Shown here: positions 17,631 through 26,855 of the stretch, piece after piece
How positions within the stretch are numbered: position 1 is the stretch's first letter
Layout of the letters: each line of letters starts with the position of its first letter
DNA from: Malonomonas rubra DSM 5091
Lineage (GTDB): Bacteria; Desulfobacterota; Desulfuromonadia; Desulfuromonadales; Geopsychrobacteraceae
Direction: 5' to 3'
Length of the DNA: 64,000 nt
Assembly (NCBI RefSeq): GCF_900142125.1
Contig: NZ_FQZT01000004.1
Location: 241,309-305,308 of the forward strand
Position numbers and translations under genes: made by a program
The notes under the pieces: model-generated
Databases searched by the model: none
Told to the model about the DNA's origin: nothing
What the model saw: only the letters and a program-made list of their open reading frames with translations

Positions 17631-19922
17631 GTGATGACTGGAAAACTCTGGGTCGTCGGGCTGGGTCCCGGCGACGTTTTACATTTGACTCCGGCGGCTC
17701 GCGCTGCCATTGAGCAGGCTGACTGCGTTGCTGGTTACAAGACCTACCTTGAGCTGATTCCTGAACTGATTGCCGATAAAGAGCTGCTTTCCAGCGGCAT
17801 GCGGCAGGAGGTAGAGCGATGCAAACTGGCGCTGGAACGGGCGGAAAGCGGCAGCAAGGTCGCGCTGGTCTGCTCCGGCGATGCCGGTGTTTACGGCATG
17901 GCTGGGCTGGTTCTGGAGCTGCTCGACGGGCGTGAACTGGATGTCGAGATGGTGCCCGGCGTCTCTGCGGTACAGGCCGCCGCCGCTCGTCTTGGCGCGC
18001 CGCTGATGCACGATTTCTCCGTTATTTCTCTTTCCGACCTGCTCACGCCCTGGCCGTTGATCCGCCAGCGGTTGACTGCTGCCGGCAGTGCTGATTTCGT
18101 TGTTGCCCTGTATAACCCAAAGAGCAAAGGGCGCACCACCCAGATTGGCGAGGCGCGTGATATCCTGCTGCGTTATCGCTCTGCTGAAACACCGGTCGGC
18201 ATCGTTCGTAACGCCTGCCGAGCCGGGGAAGAGGTCACCGTCACCACTTTGGGCAGGATGCTCGACTGCGAGATCGATATGTTCTCGCTGGTGCTGATCG
18301 GCAACAGTTCGACCTATGTTGACGCTACCGGGCGGATGGTGACGCCGCGCGGCTATGCTGGAAAATATTTTGCCCGGCAGGATGATGCCGCAGAGGGTCA
18401 AAAACCGAAGGCCCTGTTCGTTGGCGGCACCGGCAGCGATGTCGGCAAAAGCGTCATCAACGCCGGCCTCTGCCGGATCTTCGCCCGTAGAGGCTGGGTT
18501 GTCGCCCCCTTCAAGGCGCAGAACATGGCGCTTAACTCGGCGGTGACACCGGATGGTGGTGAGATCGGTCGCGCGCAGGCGCTGCAGGCGGCGGCCTGTG
18601 GACTGGAGCCACATATCGATATGAACCCGGTGCTACTCAAACCAAACAGCGATACTGGGTCGCAGGTGATTATCCACGGCCGGCCAGTTGGCAACATGTC
18701 GGTGCGCCAGTATCACGACTTCAAACCGGAAGCTTTCCAGAAAGTCACCGAATCCTACCGGCGTCTTGCCGCCCAGGTCGACCTGGTGATGTTGGAAGGG
18801 GCCGGCAGTATCGCCGAAATCAACCTGATGGCCCACGACATCACCAACCTGAAAGCGGCCGCCTTGGCCGAAGCGCCGGTGATTCTGGTGGCAGATATCG
18901 ATCGTGGCGGCGTGTTCGCGGCCGTTGTCGGCACTGTCGAGCTGCTCTCCACGGCCGAGCGGGCGCAGCTCAAAGGCATTATCATCAACAAGTTCCGTGG
19001 TGAGGCCTCGCTGCTCAAATCGGGGATCGAAGCGATCGAAGATCGTACCGGCCTGCCGGTTCTCGGCGTGGTGCCGGTCGGTGATTTCAAGCTGCCGGAA
19101 GAAGATTCGGTTGCACTGGAGCGCAAAGCCAAGGAGAAAAAGACGGGAATTCAGATCGGCGTTGTCCGTTTGCCGCGCATCTCAAATTACACCGATTTCG
19201 ATCCGCTGGAGCAGGAACCGGATGTCGCATTGAGTTACATCGAAAAGCCGGAACAGCTCGACGGCTTGCAATTGCTGATTATCCCCGGCACCAAGAGCAC
19301 CTTGGCCGATCTCGAATTTCTCGAAGAGAGCGGGCTGGCCTCAGCAATTCGCAGTTACCATGCGGCTGGTGGCCGGGTGATCGGTATCTGTGGCGGCTTC
19401 CAGATTCTTGGCAACCGCTTGACCGACCCGGATGGCGTCGAGTCGGAACGGGCCGAAGCAGCCGGGTTGGGATTACTTGATGTGGATACCGTTCTCAAAC
19501 CGGGAAAGCAGACCCATCAGGTTACAGCCGAATTTCAGCAGGCAGCTTATGCCGCCGGGTTCGGCGGCATGGGTGAGGTGACTGGCTACGAGATCCACGC
19601 CGGGGAGAGCGAGTGCGGCATCATGAGCCGTCCATTGTTGCGGCTGACCAGTCGCTCCGGTGAAGCCATTTCGCTCAACGATGGTGCGGTCTCCGCCGAC
19701 GGTCGCGCCTGGGGCACCTACCTGCATGGTTTCTTCGATAACGACCGGGTGCGCTACGCGGTGCTGGCGCCGTTGCGGGCCGGACGAGGTGATGCCCCGG
19801 CAGTTCATTCGACACAGCAATCGTTGAACGTCGAACTGGACAAACTGGCGGATCATCTGGAAAAGCATCTCGATATCGAGCAGATCGCGTCCTGGTTGCG
19901 GCAACCGGAGTCCAGAGGATGA
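17631..19922 (+). CDS. cbiHP: Fused precorrin-3B C17-methyltransferase / cobyric acid synthase (CbiH-CbiP)
   Basis: A 763-residue fusion. Residues about 1-245 are CbiH, a SAM tetrapyrrole methylase (GLGPGDVLHLTP, CSGDAGVYGMA, YNPKSKGR). After a short Gln/Lys linker, residues about 258-763 are CbiP/CobQ, the glutamine-dependent amidase making cobyric acid, with P-loop GGTGSDVGKS at 265-274, FKAQNMALNS, and the amidotransferase nucleophile in GICGGFQILG. The domains act at distant pathway steps, so this fusion is unusual. It starts at GTG 17631 or ATG 17634 and overlaps cbiB by four bases. Confidence 0.93.
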   Translation: MMTGKLWVVGLGPGDVLHLTPAARAAIEQADCVAGYKTYLELIPELIADKELLSSGMRQEVERCKLALERAESGSKVALVCSGDAGVYGMAGLVLELLDGRELDVEMVPGVSAVQAAAARLGAPLMHDFSVISLSDLLTPWPLIRQRLTAAGSADFVVALYNPKSKGRTTQIGEARDILLRYRSAETPVGIVRNACRAGEEVTVTTLGRMLDCEIDMFSLVLIGNSSTYVDATGRMVTPRGYAGKYFARQDDAAEGQKPKALFVGGTGSDVGKSVINAGLCRIFARRGWVVAPFKAQNMALNSAVTPDGGEIGRAQALQAAACGLEPHIDMNPVLLKPNSDTGSQVIIHGRPVGNMSVRQYHDFKPEAFQKVTESYRRLAAQVDLVMLEGAGSIAEINLMAHDITNLKAAALAEAPVILVADIDRGGVFAAVVGTVELLSTAERAQLKGIIINKFRGEASLLKSGIEAIEDRTGLPVLGVVPVGDFKLPEEDSVALERKAKEKKTGIQIGVVRLPRISNYTDFDPLEQEPDVALSYIEKPEQLDGLQLLIIPGTKSTLADLEFLEESGLASAIRSYHAAGGRVIGICGGFQILGNRLTDPDGVESERAEAAGLGLLDVDTVLKPGKQTHQVTAEFQQAAYAAGFGGMGEVTGYEIHAGESECGIMSRPLLRLTSRSGEAISLNDGAVSADGRAWGTYLHGFFDNDRVRYAVLAPLRAGRGDAPAVHSTQQSLNVELDKLADHLEKHLDIEQIASWLRQPESRG

Positions 19923-20857
19923 GCGCGAGCCTGCTGGCAGCAATCCTCCTGCTCGACTTGGCCCTCGGTGATCCGCATGGATGGCCACACCCGATTGTCT
20001 GGATCGGTCGACTGATTTCATGGCTGGAAGACTGGCTGCGGGAAACCTTCAAGAATCTCCGTCTGGCAGGAATATTACTGGTTGTTGCCACTCTGTCTGT
20101 CAGCGGCGGTCTCGCCTGGTTGTTGTTGCAGTTCGCCGGGGCGTTTAACGAATGGCTGCTCTGGCTGGTTTCTCTCTGGCTCAGTTGGAGTTGCCTGGCG
20201 CTGCGCTCCCTTCATTCAGAAAGTGCGGCGGTGATCAGGGAGCTGGAAGCTGGTGACCTCGATGCGGCGCGGCAGGCGCTGTCGATGATCGTTGGGCGCG
20301 AGACGGCGACGCTAAGTGAAGAAGGAATCCTGAAAGCGACCATGGAGACGGTAGCGGAGAACGCATCCGACGGTGTGATCGCACCTTTATTCTATCTTTT
20401 GCTCGGTGGACCGGTGTTGGCGATCATCTTCAAAGCGGTCAGCACCCTCGATTCGATGGTCGGTTACAAGAATGAACGTTATCGTGAATTCGGTTGGGCC
20501 GGGGCCAAGCTGGATGATATTTTAAACTACATTCCTGCCAGGTTGACAGGTTTTCTGTTCATTATTTTTTCATATCCATTAAGAATGAATTTTCAAAATG
20601 CGAAACAGATGATGTTTCGCGACGCTAAAAAGCACGCCAGCCCTAACGCCGGGTGGCCGGAAGCGGCAGCGGCCGGGGCTCTGGGCGTGCAGTTCGGCGG
20701 TGCGGCGGTTTACTTCGGCCAGAGGTTGGAAAAGCCGACATTTGGCGATGCCGATGAACAACCGACCAGCATCCATTACCACCGCTTGATCCGTCTGCTT
20801 TACACCAGCACTCTCGGTGCTGCCCTGTTGGCTATCCTGATTCAGGGGGTGCTATGA
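19919..20857 (+). CDS. cbiB: Adenosylcobinamide-phosphate synthase
   Basis: A 312-residue inner-membrane protein that attaches aminopropanol phosphate to adenosylcobyric acid. Family signatures include DLALGDPHGWPHPIVWIGRL at the N-terminus, ETVAENASDG, and DSMVGYKNERY. Several hydrophobic segments are visible. It overlaps both neighbours by ATGA, indicating tight coupling with cbiHP and cobD. Confidence 0.94.
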   Translation: MSASLLAAILLLDLALGDPHGWPHPIVWIGRLISWLEDWLRETFKNLRLAGILLVVATLSVSGGLAWLLLQFAGAFNEWLLWLVSLWLSWSCLALRSLHSESAAVIRELEAGDLDAARQALSMIVGRETATLSEEGILKATMETVAENASDGVIAPLFYLLLGGPVLAIIFKAVSTLDSMVGYKNERYREFGWAGAKLDDILNYIPARLTGFLFIIFSYPLRMNFQNAKQMMFRDAKKHASPNAGWPEAAAAGALGVQFGGAAVYFGQRLEKPTFGDADEQPTSIHYHRLIRLLYTSTLGAALLAILIQGVL

Positions 20858-21912
20858 GCAAGCCGATTCATGGTGGTGGCGTCGATGCGGCGATGAGCGA
20901 ACTGGGACTGTCGCGTCAACAGATTGATGATTTCTCCGCCAGCATCAACCCGCTCGGAACTCCGCCGGAGGTTCGCCGTGCACTTGCCGACGCGCTGGAG
21001 CGGATCGGCGACTACCCGGAGATCGACGCAACCTCGTTGCGTGCCGATCTGGCTGCATTTCACCATCTTCCTGAGAAAAATCTGCTGCCGGGGAGCGGTT
21101 CGACGGAACTGATCTATCTGTTGCCGCGCGTTTTCAAGCCCCGCCGGGCACTGCTTGTGCAACCCTGCTTCAGTGAATATGCGCCGGCTCTGCGACAGGC
21201 AGACTGCTCGATCGATACGGTTTCGCTGGTAGCGGAAGAAGGTTTCGCTTTTTCGATAGAGGCGGTCCTTTCTGCTCTGCAGCCGGATACCGACCTGGTG
21301 CTGTTGGCGAATCCCGGCAACCCGACCGGCGTTGCTATCGACCCCTGTCAGTTAGTTTCGCTGGCCACTCAGCTTGGTGACCGCCGACTGGTTGTTGATG
21401 AAGCCTTTATCGATTTCTGCTCACAGCACTCGGTTCTTCCTCAGGTGACGCAGCTCGCCAACCTGCTGGTTCTGCGTTCGATGACCAAGTTCTATGCCAT
21501 CCCGGGAGTGCGCGTCGGCTACCTGGCGGCGTCGCAGGCCGATATCGAGCTACTGTCTGCAGGCAAAGAACCCTGGACCCTGTCGAACCTGGCGATTGCG
21601 GCCGGCAAGGCGTGTTTGGCTGCAACCGGGTATCAGCAGCAGACGTTGCGGTTGATTCCGCAATTGCGTGACGAGTTGGCGCGGGGGCTGGAAGCGCTGG
21701 GTATTAAAGTATTCACCAGCGAAACTAATTACCTGCTCTGCCAGATGCCACCCGGAATAGGGGCGCCGATTAACGCATTACGCCAGCAAGGGATCCTGAT
21801 TCGTGGCTGTGGTGATTTTGCCCCTTTGGATGATAGTTTTTTTCGTGTCGCGGTGCTCTCTGCAGATGCCAACAGCCGTCTACTGACTTCATTAGAAAAA
21901 CTGCTTTGCTGA
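20854..21912 (+). CDS. cobD: L-threonine-O-3-phosphate decarboxylase
   Basis: A 352-residue PLP enzyme of the histidinol-phosphate aminotransferase fold that supplies aminopropanol phosphate. The Schiff-base Lys in SMTKFYAIPG is at residue 212, the NPGNPTG motif is at about 153-159, and the N-terminal HGGG is typical of CobD. It is coupled to cbiB, whose reaction uses its product, and is the last gene of the B12 operon. No clear terminator follows. Confidence 0.92.
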   Translation: MSKPIHGGGVDAAMSELGLSRQQIDDFSASINPLGTPPEVRRALADALERIGDYPEIDATSLRADLAAFHHLPEKNLLPGSGSTELIYLLPRVFKPRRALLVQPCFSEYAPALRQADCSIDTVSLVAEEGFAFSIEAVLSALQPDTDLVLLANPGNPTGVAIDPCQLVSLATQLGDRRLVVDEAFIDFCSQHSVLPQVTQLANLLVLRSMTKFYAIPGVRVGYLAASQADIELLSAGKEPWTLSNLAIAAGKACLAATGYQQQTLRLIPQLRDELARGLEALGIKVFTSETNYLLCQMPPGIGAPINALRQQGILIRGCGDFAPLDDSFFRVAVLSADANSRLLTSLEKLLC

Positions 21913-22008
21913 CGGAAAAATTTCTTTCCTGCTGTCTCATTTCTATCTGTTAAAATAAAATAATACGTTCGTTTTCCGCTTGCTGCTTTTTTCCGTGCAG
22001 GGAAGGCA

Positions 22009-24498
22009 ATGACCGAAAAGCTCAAAGTTCCCCTCAGATCTGTCCAACAGCGCCTGTTCATACCGTTGGCTGTCGGCTTTATCATCCTGCTGCTAAGTTT
22101 CAGCGCTGCGCTGATCTATTCTCAGAGGAGCAATCTGATTCGTGCTACAGGGGAACTGCTGGAAAGTTCTTACGATGAATTGTTTTTGCTGCTGGATGAA
22201 CAGTCCGACTCCCTTTCCGCTTTGGCGTCGTTGCTGCTTACCGATAACGAGCTTGCGCCTTTGCTGAAATATCAACAACGGGATGTGCTGCTGAACAGGT
22301 ATCAGCAACGTTTTCTTGAACTGCGCGATAAAAATCACGTGACCCATTTCTACTTTCACCGTTCCGACCAGACCAACCTGCTGCGGATTCATAAGCCGGG
22401 GCAGGCGGACGATTTCATCGATCGCATCACGATGAAGCAGGCGGTTGAGACCGGCTGCCCCTCTTCCGGGATTGAGTTGGGTCCCTTGGGAACCTTTACC
22501 CTGCGCGCGGTGACCCCGGTAGAACTGGATGGAGAGATCGTCGGTTATGTCGAACTGGGGAGAGAGATCGAAGATGCGATGTCGATGATCCATCGCCGTT
22601 ACGGAACCGAATGTATCGTCGCGATTGACAAGCTGTTTCTCGAGCGCGAAACCTGGGAGCAGGGCATGCGGATGCTCGGCCGCGAACCGGAGTGGGACAG
22701 CTTCCCCCAATATGTCATAACCTACAGTTCTTTGGAGGCAGGGGAGTCATTTGCCCATCGCTTGCTAAGCGCTGACCTGACGAGCTTTACGGTCGATACC
22801 GGCAAACACTGGCATGTGCTGGCGAAATCCTTACCGGATGCTGCCGGGGCCAAGGTTGGAAAATTGATCCTGCTGCACGATATGACCGAACAGCAGCGGT
22901 TTTTTGTTCAGTTGTTCATTATCGAAGGCTGCGGCACCCTGATACTGCTACTGGTGTTTTTTGCCTACCTGGTTTACGTCAGGAAAAACAACCAGATGCT
23001 GGTTGATCAGCAGGAACGGCTGCTATCGAATAATGATCAGATTCAGAATTATATCGATGCCATCGATAAGATGGGGCTGGGTTTGCGGGTCATTGACGAG
23101 AACTTCAAGGTGCAGACGGCCAATCCGACTTTCCGCTCCTGGTTCGCTGACTGGTCTGAGAAAACCTGCAGCAAGTCGGTTCTGAACGATGATACCCCGT
23201 GCCCCGACTGTGTTCGCGAAACCGGTCGCTCATGCCATTATCAGCGGGAAACCGCCGATGGCCGGGTATTTGATGTCGCGGCAACGCCGATCCATAACCC
23301 TGATGGTTCAATCAGCGTGATGGAAGTGTTCAACGATATCACCGAGCGGCGCAAGAGCGATCAGCAGCAGATGAGGATTGAAAAACTGGAGAGTATCGGC
23401 GTCCTCGCGGGCGGCATTGCCCACGATTTCAACAATCTGCTGGCCGGTATTTACGGCAATATCGCTTTGGCGAAACGCAAACTGGATGCCGAGAACCCGG
23501 CCGGTAAGTATCTGACACAGGCGGAAAAAAGTTTGAACCGGGCGACCAACCTGACCAGCAAGCTGTTAACCTTCGCCAAGGGGGGCGCGCCGGTTGTCGG
23601 ACATGTCAGCCTGGGGGACCTGGTGCGCGAAGTGGTCGAGTTCGACCTGAGTGGCGGCAACGTCAAACCGGTTTTCCAACAGGCTGACAATATCTGGGTG
23701 GCCGAGGTCGACAAGGGCCAGGTTCAGCAGATCTTCTCCAACCTGACGCTGAATGCTTTGCAGGCGATGCCGAATGGCGGACATCTCTATGTCGACCTGG
23801 AAAACTGCGACGGCTACAAGACCGCTGATGGCGCGACCGTGGCGGGTAAGTTTATCCGTGTGCGCTTCCGTGACGAGGGCAGCGGAATCCCGCCAGAAAT
23901 GCTTGACGACATCTTCGATCCCTACTTTACCACCAAGCAGAGCGGCAGCGGCCTTGGTCTGGCGACCGCTTATTCGATCATCAAGAAACATCGCGGTCAG
24001 ATCATGGTCGAGTCGGAGGTCGGGAAGGGGACCATTTTTACCCTTTATCTGCCGGCCTCCCCCGAGGTGAATATGGCCGGCGCAATGGACGTGAATGACG
24101 GCCGTATCGGTTCCGAACTGAATGCCAGAATTCTGGTGGTGGATGACGAGGAGATTGTGCGCACCTTGACCGCTGAAATTCTTACCGGTATCGGTTGCCG
24201 GGTGACGCCGGTGGAAAATGGTGTGCTGGCGCTGGAAGAATACAGGCGCGCAAAGGACAGTGGCAGTGCCTACGAGCTGGTGATCCTCGACCTGACCATC
24301 CCCGGCGGCATGGGAGGCAAGGAGGTTGCTCGGCATCTGCTGGAGATCGATCCCGAGGTGCAGATGATCGTCTCCAGTGGGTATGCCGATGATGCGATCA
24401 TGGCGAACTACGCAGATTACGGCTTCAAGGATGTTGTCAGCAAGCCATTCACTGTCGAAAAGCTGACGGCGGTGGTCGAGCAGGTTTTGAGCTCCTGA
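22009..24498 (+). CDS. Hybrid sensor histidine kinase with Cys-rich PAS and C-terminal receiver
   Basis: 829 residues. The order is TM1 (about 19-41), a large periplasmic Cache-like sensor, TM2 (about 302-322), a PAS domain (about 345-445), HisKA with the phospho-His in GGIAHDFNNL (near residue 471), HATPase (FRDEGSGIPPE), and a C-terminal receiver with the Asp in LVILDLTIPGG. The PAS domain contains CPDC plus two flanking cysteines, which could hold a metal or cluster. No cognate output gene is adjacent. The ligand is unknown. Confidence 0.88.
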   Translation: MTEKLKVPLRSVQQRLFIPLAVGFIILLLSFSAALIYSQRSNLIRATGELLESSYDELFLLLDEQSDSLSALASLLLTDNELAPLLKYQQRDVLLNRYQQRFLELRDKNHVTHFYFHRSDQTNLLRIHKPGQADDFIDRITMKQAVETGCPSSGIELGPLGTFTLRAVTPVELDGEIVGYVELGREIEDAMSMIHRRYGTECIVAIDKLFLERETWEQGMRMLGREPEWDSFPQYVITYSSLEAGESFAHRLLSADLTSFTVDTGKHWHVLAKSLPDAAGAKVGKLILLHDMTEQQRFFVQLFIIEGCGTLILLLVFFAYLVYVRKNNQMLVDQQERLLSNNDQIQNYIDAIDKMGLGLRVIDENFKVQTANPTFRSWFADWSEKTCSKSVLNDDTPCPDCVRETGRSCHYQRETADGRVFDVAATPIHNPDGSISVMEVFNDITERRKSDQQQMRIEKLESIGVLAGGIAHDFNNLLAGIYGNIALAKRKLDAENPAGKYLTQAEKSLNRATNLTSKLLTFAKGGAPVVGHVSLGDLVREVVEFDLSGGNVKPVFQQADNIWVAEVDKGQVQQIFSNLTLNALQAMPNGGHLYVDLENCDGYKTADGATVAGKFIRVRFRDEGSGIPPEMLDDIFDPYFTTKQSGSGLGLATAYSIIKKHRGQIMVESEVGKGTIFTLYLPASPEVNMAGAMDVNDGRIGSELNARILVVDDEEIVRTLTAEILTGIGCRVTPVENGVLALEEYRRAKDSGSAYELVILDLTIPGGMGGKEVARHLLEIDPEVQMIVSSGYADDAIMANYADYGFKDVVSKPFTVEKLTAVVEQVLSS

Positions 24499-24580
24499 TG
24501 TTTTTTCCTTCGAACTGTGGTATGAGTCATGCCGTTCGCTTGAGCGGACTATTTTCAGCAGAAGCGACGCGGGTGGAACG

Positions 24581-25603
24581 ATGCGGCATGACACTCTGAT
24601 TGAACGGGTTCACGAAATCGAACGGGTGGCGGAGAAGTACCATCTGCTCGAAACCAGAATCCTCGGTGTCCTCAACTTTCGTGATTTCTTTCAGGTGCTG
24701 CACGAGCAGATTGGCGATATCTTCGGTGTGCCGCATGTCTGGTTCAGCCTGATCCGCGATGAAGAGGCGGCGGCACCGCTGCAGCGCGCGGCGCTCAGCA
24801 GCAAGTTGCGACGATATCTGAATCTGGTCGAGCCCGAGAGCTTCGGCAAGTTAATTCGTCGCACCGACAAGCCGCTGCTGGAAAATGAAAATTTGGCCCC
24901 CTACCTGATGCTGCTGCCAGAGTCGGAGCGGTTTTCCTTTAAATCTCTGGCGATGGTGCCTGTCAGCATCAATGGAACTCTGGTTGGCAGTCTCAATTTG
25001 GCTGATCCTTCGCCGCGTCGTTTTCATCCCGGCTACAATGCGGTTCACCTGGAACGGTTGGCGGTCAAGGTTTCGCTCTTTCTTTCCAATGTCACTGCCC
25101 ACGAAAACCTGCAGTATCTGGCCTATCACGACCCCCTCACCGAATTGCACAACCGGCGGGCGATGGAACAGACGCTGGAGCGCGAGTTCTCCCGCGCGCA
25201 GCGCTACAATTCGCAGCTGTCACTGGCGTTTATCGATCTCGACCTGTTCAAGCAGGTCAACGACACCTATGGCCACGATTGTGGTGACGCCCTGCTGAAA
25301 TATATCGCCGAGGGGATGACGGAGATGAGCCGGCAGTCCGACATGGTGACCCGGTTGGCCGGGGATGAATTTGTTCTGCTGCTGCCGGAAACGGGCAAGG
25401 CTCAGGCGACCATCCTGCTGCAGCGGATGTCCGATCTGTTCGCCGAGCAGCCAATGAGCTGGAACGGAGAAGAGATCGCTGTCCGCCTCAGCTTCGGTGT
25501 CGCTTCGGCGCTGGAGGATACGGTCGATTCGGCGGCGGGCCTGATGAAACTGGCAGACGAGCGGGTTTACCAGAAAAAGCGCGCGAGGCGTGGAGATGGC
25601 TGA
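24581..25603 (+). CDS. Diguanylate cyclase with N-terminal DUF484/GAF-like domain
   Basis: 340 residues. Residues about 1-170 resemble the DUF484/GAF sensor class: soluble, no membrane segment. Residues about 175-340 form a GGDEF domain starting YHDPLTELHNRR and with active-site sequence AGDEF in place of GGDEF. Metal- and GTP-binding residues (FIDLDLFKQVND) look intact, so cyclase activity is likely but unproven. It heads a short operon: the next gene overlaps its end. Confidence 0.85.
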   Translation: MRHDTLIERVHEIERVAEKYHLLETRILGVLNFRDFFQVLHEQIGDIFGVPHVWFSLIRDEEAAAPLQRAALSSKLRRYLNLVEPESFGKLIRRTDKPLLENENLAPYLMLLPESERFSFKSLAMVPVSINGTLVGSLNLADPSPRRFHPGYNAVHLERLAVKVSLFLSNVTAHENLQYLAYHDPLTELHNRRAMEQTLEREFSRAQRYNSQLSLAFIDLDLFKQVNDTYGHDCGDALLKYIAEGMTEMSRQSDMVTRLAGDEFVLLLPETGKAQATILLQRMSDLFAEQPMSWNGEEIAVRLSFGVASALEDTVDSAAGLMKLADERVYQKKRARRGDG

Positions 25604-25832
25604 AACTCCGGCTGTGGACCCACAGGCCTTGCGCAAACTGGCACAGACGCAGATGCCGTTCGGGAAATACGCCGGACGCTACCTGGTCGATCTGCCAGAG
25701 CCTTACGTCGTCTGGCTGGTCCGCAACAACCTGCCGGATGGCCTGTTAGGGCGGCAGTTGCTGGAAATCTACGAAATCAAAGTGAACGGCCTGGAGTCGT
25801 TGCTGCGACCCTTTCTGCAGAAAGATCTATGA
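25596..25832 (+). CDS. DUF3820 family small protein
   Basis: A 78-residue protein with the DUF3820 pattern: MPFGKYAGRYLVDLPEPYVVWL followed by GLLGRQLLEIYEIKVNGLE, ending close to the C-terminus. The family is described as putative quorum-sensing-regulated virulence factors, but no biochemical role is established. The start may be ATG 25596 or GTG 25590; both overlap the upstream cyclase. It overlaps the next gene by four bases (ATGA). Confidence 0.75.
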   Translation: MAETPAVDPQALRKLAQTQMPFGKYAGRYLVDLPEPYVVWLVRNNLPDGLLGRQLLEIYEIKVNGLESLLRPFLQKDL

Positions 25833-26794
25833 GAAAACTTCCCTGGTCTGATGATCACCCTCCGTTGATGCTGGCGCCGATGCAGGGGCTGACCAATGAT
25901 GCTTTGCGCCGTTATTTTATCGAACAGGTCGAGCCGGATCTGGTTTTTACCGAGTTTGTCCGCGTGCAGCAGCAGTCGCGCAAACGGGTTGCCAAGGCCG
26001 AGCTGGCTGAGATCCGTGCGCATGACTCCCATGTTCCCCTGGTGGTGCAGCTTATCGGTCACAATGCCGAGGCGCTGGGCGAAGCCGCAGTGCGGGTGCA
26101 GGAGGCTGGTTGCCAACATCTCAACCTGAACCTCGGCTGCCCATACGGTCGCATGACGACGGGAGCCACTGGTGGAGAGCTGCTGCGTGAGCCGGCCAGG
26201 CTGGCCGAACTTTTGACCTCGCTGCGGCAGGCGTGCAGCGGCAGCTTCTCGGTAAAGTGCCGCTCCGGCTACGATGATCCGCAGCAGATTTTCGACCTGC
26301 TGCCCCTGTATGAAGAGTGCGGCATCGATTACCTGATCCTGCATCCGCGCACTGTGCTGCAGAAGTACAGCGGGCAGGCCGACCACCAGTTGACCGCCGA
26401 AGTTGTGCAGAGCACAAAACTACCTGTGATCGCCAATGGCGATATCAACGATGCGCAAACGGGGCGGGCATTACTGCGGGAAACTGGCGTCGCCGGACTG
26501 ATGCTGGGGCGTGGCGCGCTGGCGGACCCACTGCTGTTTTGTCGTATTCGCGGGGAAGAGCCGGAGCAGCTTGACCAAGACCAACGACGTGCGGAACTGG
26601 GTAAGTATATCGGTGATCTGCTGGAACCTTATCTGGTGAAATTCTGCGGAGAGCGGCAGGCGCTGATGAAGCTGAAGGATTTGCTCAATTTTATCCCGGA
26701 TGAGTGCCTGCAGCGGGAGTTGGGCAAACTGAAACGGGCCAACACTGCCGAACGTTTTCGGCAGCTGTTGGCGAAATATTTCTCCGTTGTTTGA
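25829..26794 (+). CDS. tRNA-dihydrouridine synthase
   Basis: A 321-residue FMN-dependent Dus enzyme that reduces uridines in tRNA. It begins with the TIM-barrel flavin motif LAPMQGLTN, carries the catalytic Cys in NLNLGCPYGRM, and the phosphate-binding end ANGDIND and LGRGALADP. The C-terminal helical tRNA-binding part is present. The subfamily (A, B or C) is not decided here. It is last in the operon and converges with the FHA gene. Confidence 0.9.
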   Translation: MRKLPWSDDHPPLMLAPMQGLTNDALRRYFIEQVEPDLVFTEFVRVQQQSRKRVAKAELAEIRAHDSHVPLVVQLIGHNAEALGEAAVRVQEAGCQHLNLNLGCPYGRMTTGATGGELLREPARLAELLTSLRQACSGSFSVKCRSGYDDPQQIFDLLPLYEECGIDYLILHPRTVLQKYSGQADHQLTAEVVQSTKLPVIANGDINDAQTGRALLRETGVAGLMLGRGALADPLLFCRIRGEEPEQLDQDQRRAELGKYIGDLLEPYLVKFCGERQALMKLKDLLNFIPDECLQRELGKLKRANTAERFRQLLAKYFSVV

Positions 26795-26855
26795 GCCGCT
26801 CAGCCTGCAGCGCGATAGCATGATCTGGAGGCGCTGGATTTCAGCTCTGTTGCAT

